From Natronorubrum halophilum (GTDB lineage: Archaea; Halobacteriota; Halobacteria; Halobacteriales; Natrialbaceae): DNA of 64,000 nt. Below are positions 53,150-61,238 of the stretch, in pieces (position 1 is the first letter of the stretch; the number at the start of each line of letters is the position of its first letter). The DNA is taken from NCBI RefSeq assembly GCF_003670115.1, contig NZ_QQTY01000001.1:1-64000 (forward strand), in the 5' to 3' direction. The position numbers and the translations under genes were made by a program. The notes under the pieces are model-generated. The model was given only the letters and a program-made list of their open reading frames with translations, did not search any database and was not told the DNA's origin.

Positions 53150-53635
53150 TCAGAAGACGAACACTGCGACGACGAACGCGAACAGGATCGTGGTCGTCAA
53201 CAGCGCCTGAATCGCCGTCGAAGCGAAGGTCCCGACGGTCGCGTAGACGGCGGAGCGAGCGCTGTGATTGACGTTGCCCTCCCGAAGGAACTCGACCGCG
53301 AAGACGGTTCCGAACAGCCCGACGAGAAGCCCCAGCGGGCCGGTAAGGATCATGAGCACGATAGCGACGACGGCGGCGACGGTGGTGGTCAGCCACGAGG
53401 CACCGCCCGCTCGAGCGGCGATCGATCCGGCGAAGAACTCGGCGAACAGCGTCGTCGCCCCGAGAAGCGTGAGGGCGGCGAGCGTGATCGTTCCCGGTTC
53501 GGTGAAGCCGGAGTGCCACCAGTAGAGGTAGACCCCCGACAGCGAGAGCAATCCGCCCGGAACGAGCGGAACGAGCGTCCCGACGACGCCGCCGACGAGC
53601 AAGGCGATCGCGAGGATGGAGACCGCATCGACCAT
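53150..53635 (-). CDS. DUF456 family membrane protein
   Basis: A 161-residue protein with the DUF456 pattern. The first helix pair includes LLVGGVVGTLVPLVPGGLLS and SGVYLYWWHSGF. A middle helix carries FAEFFAGSIAARAGGASWLT, and the Gly-rich GPLGLLVGLFGTVFAVEFLR precedes the last helix. Function unknown. The start MVDAVSILAIALLVG at 53635 is chosen because the upstream part of the frame is hydrophilic and atypical. Confidence 0.8.
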   Translation of the reverse strand: MVDAVSILAIALLVGGVVGTLVPLVPGGLLSLSGVYLYWWHSGFTEPGTITLAALTLLGATTLFAEFFAGSIAARAGGASWLTTTVAAVVAIVLMILTGPLGLLVGLFGTVFAVEFLREGNVNHSARSAVYATVGTFASTAIQALLTTTILFAFVVAVFVF

Positions 53636-53835
53636 TGTACTCCCCCCGACGGGCGGGTACGGCAAAGGCGTATGGGAAACCGGACTCGAAGCCGCCAGTT
53701 CGGCGTTCGGTAGCTGGCTCGTTCGTCTCATTGACCCGGCCGTCGGTGACCGTTGGAGGAACGATATCGCTTCCCGGAGAGGCGCTCGAGAGATCCGCAT
53801 CTGATGACCGTGTTACACGTAATTGATTCTCCCCT

Positions 53836-54354
53836 TCATCTCGGTTTGGGGCCGGTCTTCGTCGGTCCGGTATCCGATCGCCGGTAGCTCATCGCACTCG
53901 TCGCCCACAGGAGCATCGAGATGAACACCACCTGGACGAAAAACCGAAACCAGAGCGGTGTGGCTACCTTTCCGGCAACGGCGAGGCCCTCCTGTGACGC
54001 GACGACGTTCGCCGGAAACATGGCGACGAGTAGCAACGCCAGTCCGAGACCTGCGTACCGTGCCGTCGCTGGCCGCAACAGTCCGACCGCTCCGAGCAGT
54101 TCCAGGACGCCGGTGACGGTTACCAGCAGTTCGGGATAGGGAAGCACGTCCGGAACCATCCGGACCAGATCGGCTCGAGTACCCGTGAAGTGCGACGCGC
54201 TCGTAAAGACGAACATCGTCGCGAGCGCGTATCGCGCCGCCAGCTTCCACGATTGCAGGGACCGAACCCCGAGAACCCCGAGCGTTCGAAACAGCAGAAG
54301 CGCTCCGATGAGGAGCACGAACGGGACGACAACGTACGGGTGTTCGTGTATCAT
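53836..54354 (-). CDS. DoxX-like membrane protein
   Basis: A 172-residue protein with four hydrophobic spans. The first, VVVPFVLLIGALLLFRTLGV, precedes the DoxX-type region SWKLAARYALATMFVFTSAS, HFTGTRADLVRMVPDVLPYP and TVTGVLELLGAVGLLRPATA. DoxX relatives act in quinone-linked or redox processes, but the role here is unknown. The ATG at 54354 is about 25 bp after a minus-strand TATA-like TTACATACT. The preceding 200 bp between it and DUF456 lack genes. Confidence 0.75.
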   Translation of the reverse strand: MIHEHPYVVVPFVLLIGALLLFRTLGVLGVRSLQSWKLAARYALATMFVFTSASHFTGTRADLVRMVPDVLPYPELLVTVTGVLELLGAVGLLRPATARYAGLGLALLLVAMFPANVVASQEGLAVAGKVATPLWFRFFVQVVFISMLLWATSAMSYRRSDTGPTKTGPKPR

Positions 54355-54489
54355 GCAGAATACAGCACGCAAGAGTATGTAACGGTGTATTCAGCGCTTC
54401 GAGACAGTCGATCCCGTCTCGAGGCAGTACGGGCCGAGACCATCGATTCTCGAGGCCGGAGATGGAAATCCCGATCACACGAGTCTCGA

Positions 54490-55269
54490 TTAGCTGGTAT
54501 CGTTCCGTTCGCGGGCCAGTCGGACCGCCGCGCTCACCTCTCCTCGCCACTGACCCCCGTGGCCCGGGAGCAACACGACGGTGCCGAGGGTCTCGAGTCC
54601 AGCGAGCGACTCGAGCGCCTGTGCACGATCGTCGTTGAACATGGCCATGAGCTGCGGGCCGTCGGCGCGGCCGGTTCGCAGGTCGATCGTCGCAAGCGCG
54701 TCGCCACAGAGAAGGACATCTCGGTCGGGCAGGAACAGCGCGCACGTTCCGGGACTGTGTCCGGGGACGTGAATCACCTGTGGCTGACCCGGAACGTCAA
54801 GAACGTCGCCGTCCTCGAACGTCTCGACCGACTTGACCGGCGGAATCGAACTCCCGCCCGCCCGCCAGAGTTCGACGTACAGTTTCAACACGGGCGGACG
54901 CCACGCGTCCGCGACCATCGAGATGAGGTCGCCCGTCGACTGTCCGCCGTCGGTTCCGCGGACCAATCCGGCGTCGGCTTCGTGAACCAGCACCGGGACG
55001 CCTGCAGTTGCGCGCAGTCGCTCGGCAAACCCGATGTGATCCGGATCGCCGTGGGTCAACACCAGCGCCGCGATGTCGTCGAGTACGTACCCTCGAAGCA
55101 CGAGCCACTCGACGAGTTGGTCCCAGTGCGCCGGCAGCCCCGCGTCGACGACGAGCAACCGTCCGTCCGTCTCGACGACGTACCAGTTGACTCGCTCGCT
55201 CCCGAATCGGTGGACGCCGGGTGCGACCTCCAGGTTCCCATCCACCTGCTGCTCGACGGATTCGTTCAT
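54490..55269 (-). CDS. Metallo-beta-lactamase-fold hydrolase
   Basis: A 259-residue MBL protein. The zinc motif ALVLTHGDPDHIGFAERL (HxxxDH with Gly-Asp-Pro), the later VIHVPGHSPGTCALFLPD and LLCGDALATIDLRTG (Asp ligand), and the last His in VVLLPGHGGQWRGE give a complete dinuclear site. The substrate is unknown; glyoxalase II- or lactonase-like activity is possible. The start MNESVEQQVDGNLEVAPGVH fits the family best. Confidence 0.83.
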   Translation of the reverse strand: MNESVEQQVDGNLEVAPGVHRFGSERVNWYVVETDGRLLVVDAGLPAHWDQLVEWLVLRGYVLDDIAALVLTHGDPDHIGFAERLRATAGVPVLVHEADAGLVRGTDGGQSTGDLISMVADAWRPPVLKLYVELWRAGGSSIPPVKSVETFEDGDVLDVPGQPQVIHVPGHSPGTCALFLPDRDVLLCGDALATIDLRTGRADGPQLMAMFNDDRAQALESLAGLETLGTVVLLPGHGGQWRGEVSAAVRLARERNDTS

Positions 55270-55416
55270 CCCCGTTAATTTAGACGCCACCGTACTTGTA
55301 CTTGGCTGGCGAGCGTCGGCCTGGTGATTGGCTCGCCGACGACGCGTCGGGCAATTGCATCTGTCGCTCTGTCGACCCCGTGAAGTCACACTCGCTCGCT
55401 CGAGCGTCGAACGCGC

Positions 55417-57684
55417 TCACTCGTCGGCGAATCGCGATCGCTCCTCGAGCGCCGCGGCCGACCCGTACCGATCGACCAGCGGACGAACGGCGTCGCCGAG
55501 CGCGCGCATACAGTGGCCCGTCGAGTGGTACTCGAGTCGATCCGCGATGGTCGCCAGATCGCGGCCCTGTAGAGCGCGTAAAACGAGCAGCCGTTCCTCG
55601 CGGTCGGTCAAGTCGACGTCGGCCGGCTTTTCGATACCGTATCGGACGATCAGTTGCCGGAACGGTCCGGGGTCGACGTCGAACAGCCCGGGGCCGTACG
55701 CTGCACCGGCGACGACGCGCCAGTCGTGATCGGATAGCTCGAGCGACGGCGTCGCCGCATCGTCGACCGTCCGCAAGACCGCCCGGGCGACGTCCGGATC
55801 GAGGTTCGACAGCGCGTCGGTACACAGCGCCGCGAAGCGACGAGCGAACCAGTCGGCGTGGCGGTCGTGGAGTTCGGTTCCCGCGCCGGTCGTGGGTGCG
55901 AGCATGAGCGCCGAGTATTCCCCGCTGGCGTCGTTGCGAGTCGTCGAGAGGTGGATCGTTCGATAGCCGTTCTCGCGCCAGAACTCGAGGAGAGCGGGCG
56001 TCGCGCCGAAGCCGGTCCCGAGCCAGTCGACCGAGCCCGAAAACTCCCCGCGGATGCGCTCGAGCAGACGCGAACCGAGGCCGCGCGAGCGGACCGCGTG
56101 GTGGGTTGCGATACGGATGACGCGGAGGCCAGCCGGGTCGCCCGCGGACTCGTCTCGCAACTGGCTCGTGAGGATGTCGGGGAGCATGTTCCCGCGCACG
56201 CGGCCGCCCTCGTACAGCATCGATCGCGTCTCCGGCGAGAGGTTCCCCTCGCGAGCCAGCAGGGCGACGCTCACGACGCGGCCGTCGTGGAGAAGTGCGC
56301 GGGCCTCGAGATTCGGCGCGTCGAGCAGCCGCGCGAGGTCGTTTGGCTCGGTGCGGTAGTGAGCGAGCACGAGCAGGCCGAAGGCCTCCCGGAGGAGCGA
56401 CTCGTCGGCGAGCAGAGCGTTCGGTTCGAGCCGGCGGTACGTCACCGACTCGGGCGTTGCGTCGGCGACCAGTTGTTCGACCGGCGGGCGGGCGTCGAGC
56501 AGCAGGGCGCGAAAGGCCCAGACCTCGAGCGGATCCCCCGCCGCGTAACGGACCGGTTCGACGAGCGTGCGGTCGACCACCTCGTGATCGCTGTCGGCGA
56601 GTCGGTCCCGGAACCGAACCGAGAACCCCCGTCCGGCACCCTCGTAGCCGTGAACCGTCGTCGCGAACGCGATGCGATCGGCCTCGAGCAACGACTCGAG
56701 GACCGAGACCGGAAGCGCCGCAGCCTCGTCGACGACGACGACGTCCGGGGACCCGAGATAGTCGACGGCGTCGGCGGGCTCGAGAAAATGGATGCGGCCG
56801 CCGGCGGCCGTCTCGATGTGGTTTGACTCGACCGTTCCAGTGCGACCCGCAAGCGTCTCGCAGAGTTCCTCGGCGCGGTCGAAAATCTCCGCGGCGTTAC
56901 GCGATTCGGGTGCCGTGACGAGGACGCGTTTTCCAGCGGCGGCGAACGCCCCCGCTGCCAGCCCTGCCGCGCTCGACTTGCCCCGACCGCGGTCGGCCTC
57001 GAGGACGACGGCTCGCGGCTCGTCGCCGTCCTCGAGCAACGACTCGAACGCCTCGACCGCATCGGCCTGATCGTCGGTGAGACAGGCCTCGTAGGCCGCG
57101 GTCGGAAAGCGAGCGTTCAACGGGGGCGTCGGCGTTGCGGGGTCGCCCAGCCGCGGCGCCGGATCCGTCGATCCGTCGTCGACGACTCGGTTCGACTCGA
57201 GGTCGACGATAGCGATTCCGCGGTGTGCTCGAAGCGTCTCGACGAGTCGCTCTCTGAATCGTCCGGTGACGTCCGACAGCGAAAACGGGGGGACGGCGAC
57301 CGATTCGGAGAACTCGCCGCGTCGGTCGGGCCACTCCTCAAGCGGCGGGGTCAGAAGGATCAGCAGTCCGCCGCCGTCGACCGCGCCGACGACTTTGCCG
57401 AGCGCATTCGGTCGGAGTCCGTCGTGAGCGTCCAGAACGACGGCGTCTCGGGTCGTCCCGAGGAGGTCGCCCGCGTTCGCCTGCGGAAGCTGTTCACACC
57501 GGAGACGGTCTTCGGGACCGACGAGCGTCGTTTCGGTAATCGGGATCGGGAGGGCGTCGAGGACCGACTCGAGGGCGTCGTATCCCCGCTCGCGGTCGCC
57601 CGCGAGTACCAGCAGCCGCCGCTCGTTCGCTCGCGTCGCCTCCGCAAACAGCGATTCGGCGAGTTCGACGACGTCAACGTCCAT
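55417..57684 (-). CDS. tmcA: tRNA(Met) cytidine acetyltransferase TmcA
   Basis: A 755-residue TmcA/NAT10 homologue that makes N4-acetylcytidine in RNA with acetyl-CoA and ATP. The N-terminal domain (1-180) is followed by a helicase-like module with Walker A VLEADRGRGKSSAAGLAAG and Walker B VVVVDEAAALPVSVLES. The GNAT domain has RIATHHAVRSRGLGSRLLER. The C-terminal tRNA-binding region contains GIEKPADVDLTDREERLLVL. A minus-strand TATA (57707-57716) lies about 27 bp before the ATG at 57684, supporting this start. Divergent from rpl7ae. Confidence 0.94.
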   Translation of the reverse strand: MDVDVVELAESLFAEATRANERRLLVLAGDRERGYDALESVLDALPIPITETTLVGPEDRLRCEQLPQANAGDLLGTTRDAVVLDAHDGLRPNALGKVVGAVDGGGLLILLTPPLEEWPDRRGEFSESVAVPPFSLSDVTGRFRERLVETLRAHRGIAIVDLESNRVVDDGSTDPAPRLGDPATPTPPLNARFPTAAYEACLTDDQADAVEAFESLLEDGDEPRAVVLEADRGRGKSSAAGLAAGAFAAAGKRVLVTAPESRNAAEIFDRAEELCETLAGRTGTVESNHIETAAGGRIHFLEPADAVDYLGSPDVVVVDEAAALPVSVLESLLEADRIAFATTVHGYEGAGRGFSVRFRDRLADSDHEVVDRTLVEPVRYAAGDPLEVWAFRALLLDARPPVEQLVADATPESVTYRRLEPNALLADESLLREAFGLLVLAHYRTEPNDLARLLDAPNLEARALLHDGRVVSVALLAREGNLSPETRSMLYEGGRVRGNMLPDILTSQLRDESAGDPAGLRVIRIATHHAVRSRGLGSRLLERIRGEFSGSVDWLGTGFGATPALLEFWRENGYRTIHLSTTRNDASGEYSALMLAPTTGAGTELHDRHADWFARRFAALCTDALSNLDPDVARAVLRTVDDAATPSLELSDHDWRVVAGAAYGPGLFDVDPGPFRQLIVRYGIEKPADVDLTDREERLLVLRALQGRDLATIADRLEYHSTGHCMRALGDAVRPLVDRYGSAAALEERSRFADE

Positions 57685-57870
57685 GTACTCGGGTTGGCGT
57701 CTCGAGGGTATAGTAGCCACTGCATCGCAGGATGCACCCGATCCGAGACGACGTAGCTGTGACGGTGGACACTGTTGTGACATTATCGCCACCCCGAGCG
57801 CTTCTCGAGTCCGAATCGGCTTCGGACCGCCCGTGCGGACGCGTCCCACAGCCCCAGCCGTTTGAACACG

Positions 57871-58029
57871 CTTTTAAGGGGGGCAACGCTACTGCGTAGT
57901 ACACCCTACGCGGGGTTGATGATGCTCCTAGCTTCACAGGACTTCCGCCGGAATTGCTTCGGCACGGGGTACCCAGTGCCCCGGACAGCAGGGGAGCGCG
58001 AGCCCACGTGTAGGAGAGGTGAACAACCA
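57871..58029 (+). ncRNA. Structured leader of the L7Ae operon (possible H/ACA-like or L7Ae-binding RNA)
   Basis: A TATA-like cttttaag (57871-57878) precedes about 130-150 nt of leader. It contains GCGTAG-N6-CTACGC (57894-57911) and GGGG-TTGATGATG-CTCC (57912-57928), whose loop has TGATGA, a k-turn/k-loop-like element. GCCG-N9-CGGC (57947-57963) and GGCAC/GTGCC (57961-57980) follow. ACA triplets at 57936-57938 and 57985-57987 follow paired regions, as in H/ACA guides. L7Ae binds such motifs, so self-regulation or a guide RNA gene are both possible. A ribosome-binding GGTGA (58018-58022) precedes the ATG. The part 57685-57870 holds the tmcA promoter. Confidence 0.4.
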
Positions 58030-58392
58030 ATGTCAGTTTACGTAACCACAGACATCCCAGTCGACCTTGCAGAGGACGCCCTCGAGGCCCTCGAGGTCGC
58101 ACGAGACACCGGACGCGTAAAGAAAGGAACGAACGAAACGACGAAGGCGATCGAGCGCGGCAACGCCGACCTCGTCTACGTCGCCGAAGACGTTTCCCCG
58201 GAGGAGATCGTCATGCACCTGCCCGAACTCGCCGACGAGAAGGGCATTCCCGTCGTCTTTATCGAGACGCAGGACGACGTCGGCCACGCTGCCGGCCTCG
58301 AGGTCGGGAGCGCCGCCGCGGCGATCGTCGACACCGGAGAGGCGTCGGACGACGTCGAAGACATCGCTAGTAAGGTCGAGGACCTCGACTGA
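58030..58392 (+). CDS. rpl7ae: 50S ribosomal protein L7Ae
   Basis: A 120-residue L7Ae. It binds kink-turns in 23S rRNA, box C/D and H/ACA guide RNAs, and RNase [24 protein letters not shown] is the RNA-binding block, [19 protein letters not shown] the core, and [20 protein letters not shown] the loop that contacts the k-turn. Start ATG 58030 with GGTGA seven bases upstream, so translation is not leaderless. First gene of the operon rpl7ae-rps28e-rpl24e-ndk. Confidence 0.97.
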   Translation: MSVYVTTDIPVDLAEDALEALEVARDTGRVKKGTNETTKAIERGNADLVYVAEDVSPEEIVMHLPELADEKGIPVVFIETQDDVGHAAGLEVGSAAAAIVDTGEASDDVEDIASKVEDLD

Positions 58393-58403
58393 GGTGATCA
58401 GAG

Positions 58404-58628
58404 ATGAGTGCTGAAGAGGAAGAAAGCGGCTCTACGCCCGCCGAGGTCATCGAGATCGTCGGCAAGACCGGCATGCACGGCGAAGCCATGCAGGTCAAAT
58501 GCCGGATCAAGGAGGGCGAGAATCAGGGACGAATCATCACCCGAAACTGCCTCGGGCCGGTCCGCGAAGGGGACGTACTCCAGCTTCGCGAGACCGCCCG
58601 CGAGGCGGACTCCATCGGAGGACAATAA
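58404..58628 (+). CDS. rps28e: 30S ribosomal protein S28e
   Basis: A 74-residue eS28. [40 protein letters not shown] and [16 protein letters not shown] are the OB-fold family core. The short N-terminal acidic tail (SAEEEESGS) is a halophile feature. It begins 11 bp after rpl7ae, with GGTGA upstream (58393-58397). Confidence 0.96.
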   Translation: MSAEEEESGSTPAEVIEIVGKTGMHGEAMQVKCRIKEGENQGRIITRNCLGPVREGDVLQLRETAREADSIGGQ

Positions 58629-58631
58629 CCA

Positions 58632-59051
58632 ATGGTCGAGAAGCGAACCTGCGACTACACCGGGGAGGAGATCGAGCCCGGAACGGGCATCATGTACGTC
58701 CAGAACAACGGTACCGTGCTCCACTTCGTCAACTCGAAGGCGGAGAAAAACTTCAAGCTCGGTCGCGAACCGCGTGACCTCGAGTGGACCGAGGAAGGTC
58801 GTCGCGGCAAGAGTCCGGCCCAGACTGAGACGGTGACCGAGGAGGAAGCCGATCAGGACGAGGTCGTCGACGAAGACGAGGACGAAGACCTCGACGCCGA
58901 GGAAGAAGCCGTCGACGAAGACGAGGACGAAGACCTCGACGCCGAGGAAGAAGCCGTCGACGAAGACGACGGGACCGAATCCGACGGTGACGAGGACGTC
59001 GCCGAGGACGAATCGGACGCCGAAGACGACACAGAAGAGGACGACGAATGA
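58632..59051 (+). CDS. rpl24e: 50S ribosomal protein L24e with repeated acidic tail
   Basis: A 139-residue eL24. The N-terminal 65 residues are the domain: RTCDYTGEEIEPGTGIMYVQ, NNGTVLHFVNSKAEKNFKLG, REPRDLEWTEEGRRGK. Of the four zinc cysteines of canonical L24e only the first remains (C-Y-T and V-N-S-K-A replace the others), so this is the zinc-free form. The last 75 residues are an acidic tail with a 15-residue unit (VDEDEDEDLDAEEEA) encoded by two perfect 45-bp copies (58866-58910, 58911-58955) and a partial third. Its ATGA overlaps ndk. Confidence 0.93.
   Translation: MVEKRTCDYTGEEIEPGTGIMYVQNNGTVLHFVNSKAEKNFKLGREPRDLEWTEEGRRGKSPAQTETVTEEEADQDEVVDEDEDEDLDAEEEAVDEDEDEDLDAEEEAVDEDDGTESDGDEDVAEDESDAEDDTEEDDE
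58866..58972 (+). repeat. 45-bp tandem duplication inside rpl24e
   Basis: Two identical 45-bp units (58866-58910 and 58911-58955) followed by 17 bases of a third. The unit encodes 15 acidic residues and keeps the frame. Perfect identity points to recent duplication by slippage or unequal crossing over. Confidence 0.85.
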
Positions 59052-59512
59052 GCGATCACGAGCGCACCTTCGTGATGGTCAAGCCCGACGCCTTCGCGCG
59101 CGGGCTCGTCGGCACGGTCATCTCCCGACTCGAGGACCGCGGGCTCAAACTCGTCGGTATCAAAGTCGAGACCATGCCCCGCGAGCGCGCCGAAGAGCAC
59201 TACGGCGAGCACGAAGACAAGCCGTTCTACGACGATCTCGTCGACTTCATCACCTCGGGACCGGTCGTTCCGATGGTCTGGGAGGGCCAGGACGCGACGC
59301 GCCAGGTCCGTCAGATGATCGGCGAGACCGATCCGCTCGAGGCCGAGCCGGGGACGATTCGCGGTGACTACGCGCTCGACCTCGGTCGAAACGTCGTTCA
59401 CGCCGCCGACCACGAGGACGAGGGCGCGAACGAGCGGGAAATTTCGATTCACTTCGACGACGACGAGCTGACGGACTACGACCAGCACGACGACGCCTGG
59501 CTCTACGAGTAA
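59048..59512 (+). CDS. ndk: Nucleoside diphosphate kinase
   Basis: A 154-residue NDK that passes the gamma phosphate from ATP to other NDPs through a phospho-His. RTFVMVKPDAFARGLVGTVI is the N-terminal motif, EHYGEHEDKPFYDDLVDF the Kpn-loop side, and GRNVVHAADHEDEGANERE contains the active-site His. The C-terminal end is acidic. Coupled to rpl24e. Confidence 0.97.
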   Translation: MSDHERTFVMVKPDAFARGLVGTVISRLEDRGLKLVGIKVETMPRERAEEHYGEHEDKPFYDDLVDFITSGPVVPMVWEGQDATRQVRQMIGETDPLEAEPGTIRGDYALDLGRNVVHAADHEDEGANEREISIHFDDDELTDYDQHDDAWLYE

Positions 59513-59895
59513 CGGCCGTCGGGCTGACGATTATTTCGCTGTTTGTTCTCGTACCTGCTGGAGTATCACACCTGCCGTCTCATCCGCGTAGCCGCTGTTT
59601 CAACATTTCATCTCCGCTTCGCGTTTTTGACGTCGTGCTTTCCGCTCGTAATTACCGATTTCCCACTCGGAACGAATATCCGTCCTCGTTCGGCTGTGTT
59701 GTCCCGGTGCGAATCGATGTCTCAACGGGATAACGCGGGAGAATTGGTCGAGGTGGTCAGAAACGGTATTCTGTCTCGCACAATCGTATAGATACAATAC
59801 ATGTGTGTTTCTAGGTAGACGTAACATCTAATGTGACGGCTGCAGAAGGGACGGTTGGTGGTTTCGAATGGTAACATACGGTAGGTGGTTTGTGA
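59513..59895. other. Intergenic region without a recognised gene
   Basis: 383 bp, clearly more AT-rich than the flanks. No frame has the acidic composition of a haloarchaeal protein. The translation initiation factor gene often found after ndk in archaea is not here. AT-rich stretches near 59780-59830 may belong to the promoter of the DUF7344 gene. Confidence 0.4.
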
Positions 59896-60309
59896 ATGCG
59901 TGAAACGGAAGGGGAGCCGGCGGAGATTGCAGGCCAGATAACGCCCTCGCTGGACCTGATCTTCGACCTGCTCTCTACCCGGCGGCGGCGGTACGCGCTT
60001 TATTACTTGCACGAACAACCGGACGGCGTCGCAACGATCGAAGAGATCGCGGACGCCATCGTTGCGTTCCAACACGGCGACTCGGATACGGAGCCACAGA
60101 TGGCGAACCTGGAGACCGAAACCGAAGCGGAAGCTGACTCCGAGGAACAGCGCCGGCAGGTTCACATGGAACTCCAGCACACGCATCTACCGAAACTCGA
60201 GGATGCGGGCGTTCTCGAACACGATCAACGCAGCGAGACGGTCCGATACTGGGGCCAGCCGTCGCTCGAGGAGTGGCTCGAACACGCCTACCACAAGGAA
60301 CGATCGTAG
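59896..60309 (+). CDS. DUF7344-type winged-helix protein
   Basis: A 137-residue acidic paralogue of the protein at 976-1332. LDLIFDLLSTRRRRYALYYL and TIEEIADAIVAF form the helix-turn-helix. After an acidic Glu-rich insert (about 62-85) comes VHMELQHTHLPKLEDAGVLE and the wing DQRSETVRYWG. Probably a DNA-binding regulator; targets unknown. It sits 180 bp before the superoxide dismutase gene in the same direction, but the intervening DNA contains a separate promoter. Confidence 0.75.
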   Translation: MRETEGEPAEIAGQITPSLDLIFDLLSTRRRRYALYYLHEQPDGVATIEEIADAIVAFQHGDSDTEPQMANLETETEAEADSEEQRRQVHMELQHTHLPKLEDAGVLEHDQRSETVRYWGQPSLEEWLEHAYHKERS

Positions 60310-60489
60310 GTCGTCGTGAGCGATCCGGGACGCACGGCAGGTTGAAAGGTTTAATGCCTGAACCGTTGTGGAACCACTCGAGGCAGCGAATCACGTGAGG
60401 GGAAGACGATCGGTTATGTGGTATGGTATCGTTTCTCTCCTCAAAACTTAACAGGGCAGATGCAGTGATAACACCACAGGTGAACGCAA

Positions 60490-61092
60490 ATGACTGACCA
60501 CGAACTTCCACCGCTTCCGTACGATTACGACGCGCTAGAGCCATCGCTTTCCGAACAGGTGCTGACCTGGCACCACGATACCCACCATCAGGGCTACGTT
60601 AACGGTCTCAACTCGGCCGAGGAGACCCTCGCGGAGAACCGCGAGTCGGGCGAGTTCGACTCGACGCCCGGTGCTCTCAAGAACGTCACCCACAACGGCT
60701 GTGGACACTACCTCCACACGCTGTTCTGGGAGAACATGTCGCCTAACGGCGGCGGCGAGCCCGAGGGAGAACTCGCAGACCGTATCGAGGAGGACTTCGG
60801 CTCCTACGAGGGCTGGAAGGGCGAGTTCGAGGCCGCTGCCGGCGCTGCCGGTGGCTGGGCGCTGCTGGTGTACGATCCCGTATCCAAGCAACTGCGCAAC
60901 GTTGCGGTCGACAAACACGACCAGGGCGCACTCTGGGGCTCCCACCCGATCCTCGCACTGGACGTCTGGGAGCACTCCTACTACTACGACTACGGTCCGG
61001 ACCGCGGGGACTTCATCGACGCCTTCTTCGACGTCGTCAACTGGGACTCGGCCGCAGACGAGTACCAGAAGTGTCTCGACCACTTCGAGTAA
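60490..61092 (+). CDS. sod: Superoxide dismutase (Mn/Fe)
   Basis: A 200-residue SOD that converts superoxide to H2O2 and O2. Metal ligands: first His in LTWHHDTHHQGYVN (residue 28), His in GHYLHTLFWENMS, and Asp and His in LALDVWEHSYYYDYG. AAGAAGGWALLVYDP is the typical fold region. It has a TATA-like aaacttaac near 60446 and a GGTGA seven bases before the ATG, so it appears to have a short leader with a ribosome-binding site. Mn versus Fe cannot be decided here. Confidence 0.96.
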   Translation: MTDHELPPLPYDYDALEPSLSEQVLTWHHDTHHQGYVNGLNSAEETLAENRESGEFDSTPGALKNVTHNGCGHYLHTLFWENMSPNGGGEPEGELADRIEEDFGSYEGWKGEFEAAAGAAGGWALLVYDPVSKQLRNVAVDKHDQGALWGSHPILALDVWEHSYYYDYGPDRGDFIDAFFDVVNWDSAADEYQKCLDHFE

Positions 61093-61238
61093 CGCCACCG
61101 GCCGTCTACGCGACGACTCGGTAATCCCGACGTTTTTCGACCACCGTCTCCGAGAGCGGCGCAACCGGTCAGTCGAGACGTGGTACACTGTCTGAGGATG
61201 ACACGCACTGTTTTAGTTCTCGGTGGTCGAGTCACCGT

